Part shown: positions 48,401 to 61,480 of the stretch, one piece after another
Numbering within the stretch: the first letter of the stretch is position 1
How the letters are laid out: every line of letters starts with the position of its first letter
Assembly: GCA_027186245.1 (NCBI GenBank)
Contig: CP114482.1
Location: 26,307,209 to 26,371,208, forward strand
Source of the DNA: Coriaria nepalensis
Lineage: Eukaryota > Streptophyta > Magnoliopsida > Cucurbitales > Coriariaceae
DNA length: 64,000 nt
Direction: 5' to 3'
Notes under the pieces: model-generated
Seen by the model: the letters and a program-made list of their open reading frames with translations, nothing else
Told to the model about the DNA's origin: nothing
The model's database searches: none
Translations under genes and position numbers: made by a program

Positions 48401-51400
48401 ATGACTTTAAGGCTAAACTAATGGATTGTTGCCTTCAATAGATCAAATGCAAGTTATGCACGAAAGTCATGTTTAAAGGCCGAATTTCGTTCAAAGTGGT
48501 TTAGAAAGATTTAATGACTAAAATAGACATAATAATATGAATTTAAGGCTAAAAAATGAATAGTGGCCTTCAATAGATCAAGTGCAAGTTATGCATGAAA
48601 GTCGTGTTTTAAATACGAAAATAGAATTGGCTCGAAATGCCTTCAAACAATTTAATGATTGAGAAGACTGAGTGATATGCTATTTAATGCTACAATAATG
48701 CATTGTTGTCTTCAATAGATTAATTACAAGTTATGTAAGAAAATAATGTTTGAAGGGCGAAAATAGAATTCGTTAGAATTAATTTAGAATGATTTGATGA
48801 CTAGAAGAGACTCAGTGACATGACTTTAAGGCTAAACTAATGCATTGTTGCCTTCAATAGATCAACTGCAAGTTATGCACGAAAGTCATGTTTAAAGGCC
48901 GAATTTCGTTCAAAGTGATTTAGAATGATTTACTGACTAAAAGAGACGCAAAAATATGACTTTAAGGCTAAAAAATGAATAGTCACCTTCAATAGATCAA
49001 GTGCAAGTTATGCATGAAACTCGTGTTTTAAATACAAAAATAGAATTTTTTCGAAGTGCCTCCAAACAATTTAATGATTTAGAAGACTGAGTGATATGCT
49101 TTTTAATGCTAAAATAATGCATTGTTGTCTTCAATATATTAATTACAAGTTATGTAAGAAAATAATGTTTGAAGGGCGAAAATAGAATTCGTTCGAATTA
49201 ATTTAGAATGATTTAATGACTAGAAGAGACTTAGTGACATGACTTTAAGGCTAAACAAATGCATTGTTGCCTTTAATAGATCAACTGCAAGTTATGCACG
49301 GAAGTCATGTTTAAAGGCCGAATTTCGTTAGAAGTGATTTAGAATGATTTACTAACTAAAAGAGACACGAAAATATGAGTTTAAGGCTAAAAAAAGGCAT
49401 AGTTGCCATCAATAGATCGATTGCAAGTTATGCATGAAAGTCGCGTTTTAAATGCAAAAAGGTAATTGGTTCGAAGTGCCTTCAAACAATTTAATGATTG
49501 AAAAGACTGAGTGATGTGCTTTTTAATGCTAAAATAATGCATTTTTGTCTTTAGAAGATTAATTGCAAGTTATGTAAGAAAATAATGTTTGAAGGGCGAA
49601 AATAGAATTCGTTCGAATTAATTTAGAATGATTTGATGACTAGAAGAGACTCAGTGACATGACGTAAAGGCTTAACAAATGCATTGTTGCTTTCAATAGA
49701 TCAACTGCAAGTTATGCACGAAAGTCATGTTTAAAGGCCGAATTTTGTTCGAAGTGATTTAGAACGATTTACTGACTAAGAGAGACGCAAAAATATGACT
49801 TTAAGGCTAAAAAATGTGCAGTTGCCATCAATAGATCAATAGCAAGTTATGCATGAAAGTCACTTTTTAAATGCAAAAAGCGAATTGGTTTACAGTGCCT
49901 TCAAACAATTAAATGATTGAAAAGACTGAGTGATATGCTTTTTAACGCTAAAATAATGCATTGTTGTCTTTGGTAGATTAATTGCATGTTATGTAAGAAA
50001 ATAATGTTTGAAGGGCGAAAATAGAATTCGTTCGAATTAATTTAGAATGATTTGATGACTAGAAGAGACTCAGTGACATGACTTTAAGGCTAAACAAATG
50101 CATTGTTGCCTTTAATAGATCAACTGCAAGTTATGCACGGAAGTCATGTTTAAAGGCCGAATTTCGTTCGAAGTGATTTAGAATGATTTACTAACTAAAA
50201 GAGATGCAAAAATATGACTTTAAGGCTAAAAAATGCATAGTTGCCATCAATTGCAAGTTAAGCATAAAAGTCGCGTTTTAAATGCAAAAAGAGAATTTGT
50301 TTGCAGTGCCTTCAAACAATTTAATGATTGAAAATGCTGAGTGATATGCTTTTTAACGCTAAAATAATGCATTGTTGTCTTTAGTAGATTAATTGCAAGT
50401 TATGTAAGAAAATAATGTTTCAAGGGCGAAAATAGAATTCGTTCGAATTAATTTAGAATGATTTGATGACTAGAAGAGACTCAGTGACATGACTTTAAGG
50501 CTAAACAAATGCATTGTTGCCTTCAATAGATCAACTGCAAGTTATGCACGAAAGTCATGTTTAAAGGCCGAATTTCGTTCGAACTGATTTAGAAAGATTT
50601 AATGACTAAAAGAGATGCAAAAATATGACTTTAAGGCTAAAAAATGCATAGTTGCCATCAATTGCAAGTTAAGCATAAAAGTCGCGTTTTAAATGCAAAA
50701 AGAGAATTTGTTTGCAATGCCTTCAAACAATTTAATGATTGAAAATGCTGAGTGATATGCTTTTTAACACTAAAATAATGCATTGTTGTCTTTGGTAGAT
50801 TAATTGCAAGTTATGTAAGAAAATAATGTTTGAAGGGCGAAAATAGAATTCGTTCGAATTAATTTTGAATGATTTGATGACTAGAAGAGACTCAGTGACA
50901 TGACTTTAAGGCTAAACTTATGCATTGTTGCCTTCAATAGATCAAATGCAAGTTATGCACGAAAGTAATGTTCAAAGGCCAAATTTCGTTCAAAGTGCTT
51001 TAGAAAGATTTAATGACTAAAAGAAAAATAATAATACGAATTTAAGGCTAAAAAATGAATAGTGGCCTTCAATAGATCAAGTGCAAGTTATGCATGAAAG
51101 TCGTGTTTTAAATACAAAAATAGAATTGGCTCGAAATGCCTTCAAACAATTTAATGATTGAGAAGACTGAGTGATATGTTGTTTAATGCTAAAATAATGC
51201 ATTGTTGTCTTCAATAGATTAATTACAGGTTATGTAAGAAAATAATGTTTGAAGGGCGAAAATAGAATTCGTTCGAATTAATATAGAATGATTTGATGAC
51301 TAGAAGAGACTCAGTGACATGACTTTAAGGCAAAACTAATGCATTGTTGCCTTCAATAGATCAACTGCAAGTTATGCACGAAAGTCATGTTTAAAGGCCG

Positions 51401-52527
51401 AATTTCGTTCGAAGTGCTTTAGAAAGATTTAATGACTAAAAGAGACGCAAAAATATGACTTTAAGGCTAAAAAATGCATAGTTGCCATCAATTGCAAGTT
51501 ATGCATAAAAGTCGCGTTTTAAATGCAAAAAGAGAATTTGTTTGCAGTGCCATGAAACAATTTAATGATTGAAAAGGCTGAGTGATATGCTTTGTAACGC
51601 TAAAATAATGCATTGTTGTCATTAGTAGATTAATTGCAAGTTACGTAAGAAAATAATGTTTGAAGGGCGAAAATAGAATTCGTTCGAATTACTTTAGAAT
51701 GATTTGATGACTAGAAGAGACTCAGTGACATGACTTAAACGCTAAACAAATGCATTGTTGCCTTCAATAAATCAACTGCATGTTATGCACGAAAGTCATG
51801 TTTAAAGGCCGAATTTGTACAATGTGATTTAGAAAGATTTAATGACTAAAACAGACGCAATAATATGAATTTAAGGCTAAAAATGAATAGTGGCCTTCAA
51901 TAGATCACGTGCAAGTTATGCATGAAAGTCGTGTTTTAAATACAAAAATAGAAATGGTTCGAAGTGCCTTCAAACAATTTAATGATTGAGAAGACTGAGT
52001 GATATGCTTTTTAATGCTAAAATAATGCATTGTTGCCTTCAATAGATTAATTACATGTTATGTAAGAAAATAATGTTTGAAGGGTGAAAATAGAATTCGT
52101 TCGAATTAATTTAGAATGATTTGATGACTAGAAGAGACTCAGTGACATGACTTTAAGGCTAAACAAATACATTGTTGCATTCAATAGATCAACTGCAAGT
52201 TATGCACGAAAGTCATGTTTAAAGGCCGAATTTCATTCGAAGTGATTTAGAAAGATTTAATGACTAAAAGAGACGCAAAAATATGAATGTAAGGCTAAAA
52301 AAATGCATAGTTGCTATCAATAGATCAATTACAAATTATGCGTGAAAGTCGCGTTCTAAATGCAAAAAGATAATTGGTTCGAAGTGCCTTCAAACAATCT
52401 AATGAGTGAAAAGACTGAGTGATATGCTTTTTAATGCTAAAATAATGCATTGTTGTCTTTAGTAGATTAATTGCAAGTTATGTAAGAAAATAATGTTTGA
52501 AGGGCGAAAATAGAATTCGTTCGAATT
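45461..52527 (+). repeat. Heterogeneous right-subfamily trimers, no long HOR found
   Basis: About 17 trimers (A heads 45630 to 52304) alternate between tgaatagtggcc heads and tgcatagttg heads. Adjacent and near-adjacent trimers differ by more scattered substitutions and small indels than in the left or middle domains. I could not line up any block longer than one or two trimers with another. Odd heads include aggcatagttgcc (49396) and tgtgcagttgcc (49815). The region also holds four of the seven 8-bp-deleted A monomers. It contains satellite only. Confidence 0.75.
48146..48279 (+). repeat. A monomer with an 8-bp head deletion (first of seven)
   Basis: The head reads gccatcaattgcaag instead of gccatcaatagatcaattgc. 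Eight bases are lost between the two atcaat copies, consistent with slippage between short direct repeats. The same form occurs at A heads 48146, 50234, 50645, 51475, 54816, 57321 and 57732, all in the right third of the window. It shortens the affected trimers to about 409-411 bp. From the second copy on, the head is usually followed by gcataaaagtcgcg (a in place of g), so the variant spread as a lineage. Confidence 0.85.
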
Positions 52528-55032
52528 AATTTCAAATGATTTAATGACTAGAAGAGATTCAGTGACATGACTTAAACGCTAAACAAATGCATTGTTGCCT
52601 TCAATTAATCAACTGCATGTTATGCACGAAAGTCATGTTTAAAGGCCAAATTTGTACAAAGTGATTTAGAAAGACTTAATGACTAAAACAGACGCAATAA
52701 TATGAATTTAAGGCTAAAAAATGAATAGTGGCCTTCAATAGATCAAGTGCAAGTTATGCATGAAAGTCGTGTTTTAAATACGAAAATAGAATTGGCTCGA
52801 AATGCCTTCAAACAATTAAATGATTGAGAAGACTGAGTGATATGCTGTTTAATGCTACAATAATGCATTGTTGTCTTCAATAGATTAATTACAAGTTATG
52901 TAAGAAAATAATGTTTGAAGGGCGAAAATAGAATTCGTTCGAATTAATTTAGAATGATTTGATGACTAGAAGAGACTCAGTGACATGACTTTAAGGCTAA
53001 ACAAATGCATTGTTGCCTTCAATAGATCAACTGCAAGTTATGCACGAAAGTCATGTTTAAAGGCCGAATTTCGTTCGAAGTGATTTAGAAAGATTTCATG
53101 ACTAAAAGAGACGCAAAAATAGGATTTTAAGGCTAAAAAAATGCATAGTTGCTCTCAATAGATCAATTGCAAATTATGCATGAAAGTCGCGTTCTAAATG
53201 CAAAACGATAATTGGTTCGAAGTGCCTTCAAACAATCTAATGAATGAAAAGACTGAGTGATATGCTTTTTAATGCTAAAATAATGCATTGTTGTCTTTAG
53301 TAGATTAATTGCAAGTTATGTAAGAAAATAATGTTTGAAGGCGAAAATAGAATTCGTTCGAATTAATTTAAAATGATTTAATGACTAGAAGAGACTCAGT
53401 GACATGACTTTAAGGCTAAACAAATGCATTGTTGCCTTCAATAGATCAACTGCAAGTTATGGACGAAATTCATGTTTAAAGGCCGAATTTCGTTCGAAGT
53501 GATTTAGAAAGATTTAATGACTAAAAGAGACGCAAAAATATGACTTTAAGGCTAAAAAAATGCATAGTTGCCATCAATAGATTAATTGCAAATTTTGCGT
53601 GAAAGTCGCGTTCTAAATGCAAAACGATAATTGGTTCGAAGTGCCTTCAAACAATCTAATGAGTGAAAAGACTGAGTGATATGCTTTTTGTTGCTAAAAT
53701 AATGCATTGTTGTCTTTAGTAGATTAATTGCAAGTTATGTAAGAAAATAATGTTTGAAGGGCGAAAATAGAATTCGTTCGAATTAATTTAAAATGATTTA
53801 ATGACTAGAAGAGACTCAGTGACATGACTTAAACACTAAACAAATGCATTGTTGCCTTCAATAGATCAACTGCATATTATGCACAAAAGTCATGTTTAAA
53901 GGCCGAATTGTACAAAGTGATTTAGAAAGATTTAATGACTAAAACAGACGCAATAATATGAATTTAAGGCTAAAAAATGAATAGTGGCCTTCAATAGATC
54001 AGGTGCAAGTTATGCATGAAAGTCGTGTTTTAAATACAAAAATAGAATTGGTTCGAAGTGCCTTCAAACAATTTAATGATTGAGAAGATTGAATGATATG
54101 CTTTTTAATGCTAAAATAATGCATTATTGTCTTCAATAGATTAATTACAAGTTATGTAAGAAAATAATGTTTGAAGGGCGAAAATAGAATTCGTTCGAAT
54201 TAATTTAGAATGATTTGATGACTAGAAGAGACTCAGTGACATGACTTTAAGGCTAAACTAATGCATTGTTGCCTTCAATATATCAAATGCAAGTTATGCA
54301 CGAAAGTCATGTTTAAAGGCCGAATTTTGTTCAAAGTGATTTTGAAATATTTAATGACTAAAAGAGACGCAATAATATGAATTTAAGGATAAAAAATGAA
54401 TAGTGGCTTTGAATAGATCAAGTGCAAGTTATGCATGAAAGTCGTATTTTAAATACAAAAATAGAATTGGTTCGAAGTGCCTTCAAACAATTTAATGATT
54501 GAGAATACTGAGTGATATGCTTTTTAATGCTAAAATAATGCATTGTTGTCTTCAATAGATTAATTACAAGTTATGTAAGAAAATAATGTTTGAAGGGTGA
54601 AAATAGAATTCGTTCGAATTAATTTAGAATGAACTGATGACTAGAAGAGACTCAGTGACATGACTTTAAGGCTAAACAAATACATTGTTGCCTTCAGTAG
54701 ATCAACTGCAAGTTATGCACGAAAGTCAGTTTTAAAGGCCGAATTTCTTTCGAAATGATTTAGAAAGATTTAATGACTAAAAGAGACGCAAAAATATGAC
54801 TTTAAGGCTAAAAAATGCATAGTTGCCATCAATTGCAAGTTATGCATAAAAGTCGCGTTTTAAATGCAAAAAGAGAATTTGTTTGCAGTGCCTTCAAACA
54901 ATTTAATGATTGAAAATGCTGAGTGATATGCTTTTTAACACTAAAATAATGCATTGTTGTCTTTAGTAGATTAATTGCAAGTTATGTAAGAAAATAATGT
55001 TTCAAGGGCGAAAATAGAATTCGTTCAAATTA
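52528..55032 (+). repeat. 2505-bp six-trimer HOR, copy 1
   Basis: A heads 52722, 53142, 53561, 53978, 54397 and 54816 correspond to 55226, 55646, 56066, 56483, 56902 and 57321. Shared rare variants are aatttcaaatgatttaatg at the start, gccaaatttgtacaaag, gaaagacttaatg, gaaagatttcatg with aaaatagga, atggacgaaattc, ggccgaattgtacaaag, gattttgaaatatttaatg and gtcagttttaaagg. The copies differ by a one-base deletion near 53340 (gaaggcg against gaagggcg) and scattered substitutions. Confidence 0.87.
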
Positions 55033-57400
55033 ATTTCAAATGATTTAATGACTAGAAGAGACTCAGTGACATGACTTAAACGCTAAACAAATGCATTGTT
55101 GCCTTCAATTAATCAACTGCATGTTATGCACGAAAGTCATGTTTAAAGGCCAAATTTGTACAAAGTGATTTAGAAAGACTTAATGACTAAAACCGACGCA
55201 ATAATATGAATTTAAGGCTAAAAAAAGAATAGTGGTCTTTAATAGATCAAGTGCAAGTTATGCATGAAAGTCGTGTTTTAAATACGAAAATAAAATTGGC
55301 TCGAAATGCCTTCAAACAATTAAATGATTGAGAAGACTGAGTGATATGCTGTTTAATGCTACAATAATGCATTGTTGTCTTCAATAGATTAATTACAAGT
55401 TATGTAAGAAAATAATGTTTGAAGGGCGAAAATAGAATTCGTTCGAATTAATTTAGAATGATTTGATGACTAGAAGAGACTCAGTGACATGACTTTAAGG
55501 CTAAACAAATGCATTGTTGCCTTCAATAGATCAACTGCAAGTTATGCACGAAAGTCATGTTTAAAGGCCGAATTTCGTTCGAAGTGATTTAGAAAGATTT
55601 CATGACTAAAAGAGACGCAAAAATAGGACTTTAACGCTAAAAAAATGCATAGTTGCTATCAATAGATCAATTGCAAATTATGCATGAAAGTCGCGTTCTA
55701 AATGCAAAACGATAATTGGTTCGAAGTGCCTTCAAACAATCTAATGAATGAAAAGACTGAGTGATATGCTTTTTAATGCTAAAATAATGCATTGTTGTCT
55801 TTAGTAGATTAATTGCAAGTTATGTAAGAAAATAATGTTTGAAGGGCGAAAATAGAATTCGTTCGAATTAATTTAAAATGATTTAATGACTAGAAGAGAC
55901 TCAGTGACATGACTTTAAGGCTAAACAAATGCATTGTTGCCTTCAATAGATCAACTGCAAGTTATGGACGAAATTCATGTTTAAAGGCCGAATTTCGTTC
56001 GAAGTGATTTAGAAAGATTTAATGACTAAATGAGACGCAAAAATATGACTTTAAGGCTAAAAAAATGCATAGTTGCCATCAATAGATTAATTGCAAATTT
56101 TGCGTGAAAGTCGCGTTCTAAATGCAAAACGATAATTGGTTCGAAGTGCCTTCAAACAATCTAATGAGTGAAAAGACTGAGTGATATGCTTTTTGATGCT
56201 AAAATAATGCATTGTTGTCTTTAGTAGATTAATTGCAAGTTATGTAAGAAAATAATGTTTGAAGGGCGAAAATAGAATTCGTTCGAATTAATTTAAAATG
56301 ATTTAATGACTAGAAGAGACTCAGTGACATGACTTAAACGCTAAACAAATGCATTGTTGCCTTCAATAGATCAACTGCATATTATGCACAAAAGTCATGT
56401 TTAAAGGCCGAATTGTACAAAGTGATTTAGAAAGATTTAATGACTAAAACAGACGCAATAATATGAATTTAAGGCTAAAAAATGAATAGTGGCCTTCATT
56501 AGATCAAGTGCAAGTTATGCATGAAAGTCGTGTTTTAAATACAAAAATAGAATTGGTTCGAAGTGCCTTCAAACAATTTAATGATTGAGAAGATTGAGTG
56601 ATATGCTTTTTAATGCTAAAATAATGCATTATTGTCTTCAATAGATTAATTACAAGTTATGTAAGAAAATAATGTTTGAAGGGCGAAAATAGAATTCGTT
56701 CGAATTAATTTAGAATGATTTGATGACTAGAAGGGACTCAGTGACATGACTTTAAGGCTAAACTAATGCATTGTTGCCTTCAATATATCAAATGCAAGTT
56801 ATGCACGAAAGTCATGTTTAAACGCCGAATTTTGTTCAAAGTGATTTTGAAATATTTAATGACTAAAAGAGACGCAATAATATGAATTTAAGGCTAAAAA
56901 ATGAATAGTGGCTTTGAATAGATCAAGTGCAAGTTATGCATGAAAGTCGTATTTTAAATACAAAAATAGAATTGGTTCGAAGTGCCTTCAAACAATTTAA
57001 TGATTGAGAATACTGAGTGATATGCTTTTTAATGCTATAATAATGCATTGTTGTCTTCAATAGATTAATTACAAGTTATGTAAGAAAATAATGTTTGAAG
57101 GGTGAAAATAGAATTCGTTCGAATTAATTTAGAATGAACTGATGACTAGAAGAGACTCAGTGACATGACTTTAAGGCTAAACAAATACATTGTTGCCTTC
57201 AGTAGATCAACTGCAAGTTATGAACGAAAGTCAGTTTTAAAGGCCGAATTTCTTTCGAAATGATTTAGAAAGATTTAATGACTAAAAGAGACGCAAAAAT
57301 ATGACTTTAAGGCTAAAAAATGCATAGTTGCCATCAATTGCAAGTTATGCATAAAAGTCGCGTTTTAAATGCAAAAAGAGAATTTGTTTGCAGTGCCTTC
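55033..57400 (+). repeat. 2505-bp six-trimer HOR, copy 2
   Basis: Second copy of the 52528-55032 unit, following it directly. Differences seen include gatgctaaa against gttgctaaa near 56194/53690, gaacgaaag against gcacgaaag near 57222, and a private tataataatgc near 57036. The match ends around 57400, where gattgagaaggctgag replaces gattgaaaatgctgag. Confidence 0.85.
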
Positions 57401-57865
57401 AAACAATTTAATGATTGAGAAGGCTGAGTGATATGCTTTTTAACGCTAAAATAATGCATTGTTGTCTTTAGTAGATTAATTGCAAGTTATGTAAGAAAAT
57501 AATGTTTGAAGGGCGAAAATAGAATTCGTTCGAATTAATTTTGAATGATTTGATGACTAGAAGAGACTCAGTGACATGACTTTAAGGCTAAACAAATGCA
57601 TTGTTGCCTTCAATAGATCAACTGCAAGTTATGCACGAAAGTCATGTTTAAAGGCCGAATTTCGTTCGAAGTGATTTAGAAAGATTTAATGACTAAAAGA
57701 GACGCAAAAATATGACTTTAAGGCTAAAAAATGCATAGTTGCCATCAATTGCAAGTTATGCATAAAAGTCGCGTTTTAAATGCAAAAAGAGAATTTGTTT
57801 GCAGTGCCTTCAAACAATTTAATGATTGAAAAGGCTGAGTGATATGCTTTTTAACGCTAAAATAA

Positions 57866-58000
57866 TGCATTGTTGTCTTTAGTAGATTAATTGCAAGTTA
57901 TGCACGAATGTCATGTTCAAAGGCCGAATTTTGTTCAAAGTGCTTTAGAAAGATTTAATGACTAAAAGGAAAATAATAATATGAATTTAAGGCTAAAAAA
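57866..58000 (+). repeat. Chimeric B/C monomer (135 bp)
   Basis: It begins as B (tgcattgttgtctttagtag, then attaattgcaagttatg) and continues as C (cacgaatgtcatgttcaaag, then gccgaattttg). The parents share tgcaagttatg (57892-57902) at the switch. One monomer is lost, so the A heads at 57732 and 58001 are only 269 bp apart: a dimer of an 8-bp-deleted A plus this chimera. The exchange is in monomer register but between different monomer types. Confidence 0.88.
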
Positions 58001-60046
58001 TGAATAGTGGCCTTCAATAGATCAAGTGCAAGTTATGCATGAAAGTCGTGTTTTAAATACAAAAATAGAATTGGCTCGAAATGCCTTCAAACAATTTAAT
58101 GATTGAGAAGACTGAGTGATATGTTGTTTAATGCTAAAATAATGCATTGTTGTCTTCAATAGATTAATTACAAGTTATGTAAGAAAATAATGTTTGAAGG
58201 GCGAAAATAGAATTCGTTCGAATTAATTTAAAATGATTTAATGACTAGAAGAGACTCAGTGACATGACTTAAACGCTAAACAAATGCATTGTTGCCTTCA
58301 ATAAATCAACTGCATGTTATGCACGAAAGTCATGTTTAAAGGCCGAATTTGTACAAAGTGATTTAGAAAGATTTAATGAGTAAAAAAGACGCAATAATAT
58401 GAATTTAAGGCTAAAAAATGAATAGTGGCCTTCAATAGATCAAGTGCAAGTTATGCATGAAAGTCGTGTTTTAAATACAAAAATAGAATTGGATCGAAGT
58501 GCCTTCAAACAATTTAATGATTGAGAAGATTGAGTGATATGCTTTTTAATGCTAAAATAATGCATTGTTGTCTTCAATAGATTAATTACAAGTTATGTAA
58601 GAAAACAATGTTTGAAGGGCGAAAATAGAATTCGTTCGAATTAATTTAGAATGATTTGATGACTAGAAGAGACTGAGTGACATGACTTAAATGCTAAACA
58701 AATGCATTGTTGCCTTCAATAGATCAACTGCAACTTATGCACGAAAGTCATGTATAAAGGCCGAATTTCGTTCGAAGTGATTTAGAATGATTTATTGACT
58801 AAAAGAGATGCAAAAATATCACTTTAAGGCTAAAAAATGCATAGTTGCCATCAATAGATCAATTGCAAGTTATGCATGAAAGTTGCGTTTTAAATGCAAA
58901 AAGAGAATTTGTTTGCAGTGCCTTCAAACAATTTAATGATTGAAAAGACTGACTGATATGGTTTTTAACGCTAAAATAATGCATTGTTGTCTTTAGTAGA
59001 TTAATTGCAAGTTATGTAAGAAAATAATGTTTGAAGGGCGAAAATAGAATTCGTTCGAATTAATTTAGAATGATTTGATGACTAGAAGAGACTCAGTGAC
59101 ATGACTTTAAGGCTAAACTAATGCATTGTTGCCTTCAATATATCAAATGCAAGTTATGCACGAAAGTCATGTTTAAAGGCCGAATTTCGTTCAAAGTGAT
59201 TTAGAAAGATTTAATGACTAAAAGAGACGCAATAATATGAATTTAAGGCTAAAAAATGAATAGTGGCCTTCAATAGATCAAGTGCAAGTTATGCATGAAA
59301 GTCGTGTTTTAAATACAAAAATAGAATTGGCTCGAAATGCCTTCAAACAATTTAATGACTGAGAAGACTGAGTGATATGTTGTTTAATGCTAAAATAATG
59401 CATTGTTGTCTTCAATAGATTAATTACAAGTTATGTAAGAAAATAATGTTTGAAGGGCGAAAATAGAATTCGTTCGAATTAATTTAAAATGATTTAATGA
59501 CTAGAAGAGACTCAGTGACATGACTTAAACGCTAAACAAATGCATTGTTGCCTTCAATAAATCAACTGCATGTTATGCACGAAAGTCATGTTTAAAGGCC
59601 GAATTTGTACAAAGTGATTTAGAAAGATTTAATGAGTAAAAAAGACGCAATAATATGAATTTAAGGCTAAAAAATGAATAGTGGCCTTCAATAGATCAAG
59701 TGCAAGTTATGCATGAAAGTCGTGTTTTAAATACAAAAATAGAATTGGATCGAAGTGCCTTCAAACAATTTAATGATTGAGAAGATTGAGTGATATGCTT
59801 TTTAATGCTAAAATAATGCATTGTTGTCTTCAATAGATTAATTACAAGTTATGTAAGAAAACAATGTTTGAAGGGCGAAAATAGAATTCGTTCGAATTAA
59901 TTTAGAATGATTTGATGACTAGAAGAGACTGAGTGACATGACTTAAATGCTAAACAAATGCATTGTTGCCTTCAATAGATCAACTGCAACTTATGCACGA
60001 AAGTCATGTATAAAGGCCGAATTTCGTTCGAAGTGATTTAGAAAGA
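57980..60046 (+). repeat. 1256-bp three-trimer HOR, about 1.65 copies
   Basis: Sequence from ~57980 to ~58790 matches ~59236 to ~60046 with a 1256-bp offset. Shared variants are gatatgttgtttaatgc, gaatttgtacaaagtg, gatttaatgagtaaaaaag (58368, 59624), gaattggatcgaag, gaaaacaatgtttg, gagactgagtgac, gcaacttatgcac and catgtataaagg. The trimer between them (58838) has gaaagttgcg and ggtttttaacgc. The match ends where gaatgatttattgac (58787) is replaced by gaaagatttaatgac. Confidence 0.85.
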
Positions 60047-61480
60047 TTTAATGACTAAAAGAGACGCAAAAATATGACTTTAAGGCTAAAAAAATGCATA
60101 GTTGCTATCAATAGATCAATTGCAAATTATGCGTGAAAGTCGCGTTCTCAATGCAAAACGATAATTGGTTCGAAGTGCCTTCAAACAATCTAATGAGTGA
60201 AAAGACTGAGTGATATGCTTTTTAATGCTAAAATTATGCATTGTTGTCTTTAGTAGATTTATTGCAAGTTATCTAAGAAAATAATGTTTGAAGGGCGAAA
60301 ATAGAATTCGTTCGAATTAATTTAGAATGATTTGATGACTAGAAGAGACTCAGTGACATGACTTTAAGGCTAAACAAATACATTGTTGCCTTCAATAGAT
60401 CAACCGCAAGTTATGCACGAAAAACATGTTTAAAGGCCGAATTTCGTTCGAAGTGATTTAGAAAGATTTAATGACTAAAAGAGACGCAAAAATATGACTT
60501 TAAGGCTAAAAAAATGCATAGTTGCTATCAATAGATCAATTGCAAATTATGCGTGAAAGTCGCGTTCTCAATGCAAAACGATAATTGGTTCGAAGTGCCT
60601 TCAAACAATCTAATGAGTGAAAAGACTGAGTGATATGCTTTTTAATGCTAAAATAATGCATTTTTGTCTTTAGTAGATTAATTGCAAGTTATGTAAGAAA
60701 ATAATGTTTGAAGGGCGAAAATACAATTCGTTCGAATTAATTTAAAATGATTTAATGACTAGAAGAGACTCAGTGACATGACTTAAACGCTAAACAAATG
60801 CATCGTTGCCTTCAATAGATCAACTGCATGTTATGCACGAAAGTCATGTTTAAAGGCCGAATTGTACAAAGTGATTTAGAAAGATTTCATGACTAAAACA
60901 GACGCAATAATATGAATTTAAGGCTAAAAAATGAATAGTGGCCTTCAATAGATCAAGTGCAAGTTATGCATGAAAGTCGTGTTTTAAATACGAAAATAAA
61001 ATTGGTTCGAAGTGCCTTTTAACAATTTAATGATTGAGAAGATTGAGTGATATGCTTTTTAATGCTAAAATAATGCATTGTTGTCTTCAATAGATTAATT
61101 ACAAGTTATGTAAGAAAATAATGTTTGAAGGGCGAAAATAGAATTCGTTCGAATTAATTTAGAATGATTTGATGACTAGAAGAGACTCACTAACATGACT
61201 TTATGGCTAAACTAATGCATTGTTGCCTTCAATAGATCAAATGCAAGTTATGCACGAAAGTCATGTTTAAAGGCCGAATTTCATTCAAGGTGATTTAGAA
61301 AGATTTAATGACTAAAAGAGACGCAATAATATGAATTTAAGGCTAAAAAATGAATAGTGGCCTTCAATAGATCAAGTGCAAGTTACGCGTGAAAGTCGTA
61401 TTTTAAATACAAAAATAGAATTGGTTCGGAGTGCCTTCAAACAATTTAATGATTGAGAAGACTGAGTGATATGCTTTTTA
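60047..61480 (+). repeat. Right-subfamily trimers between the two 125x-bp HORs
   Basis: A heads 60095, 60515, 60932 and 61351. The first two are a near-identical pair (420-bp offset) sharing gttctcaatgcaaaacg and ctaatgagtgaaaag. Small private changes include gtagatttattgc and ttatctaag near 60255-60275 and gcctttt(aacaa) near 61014. Nothing but satellite is present. Confidence 0.75.
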
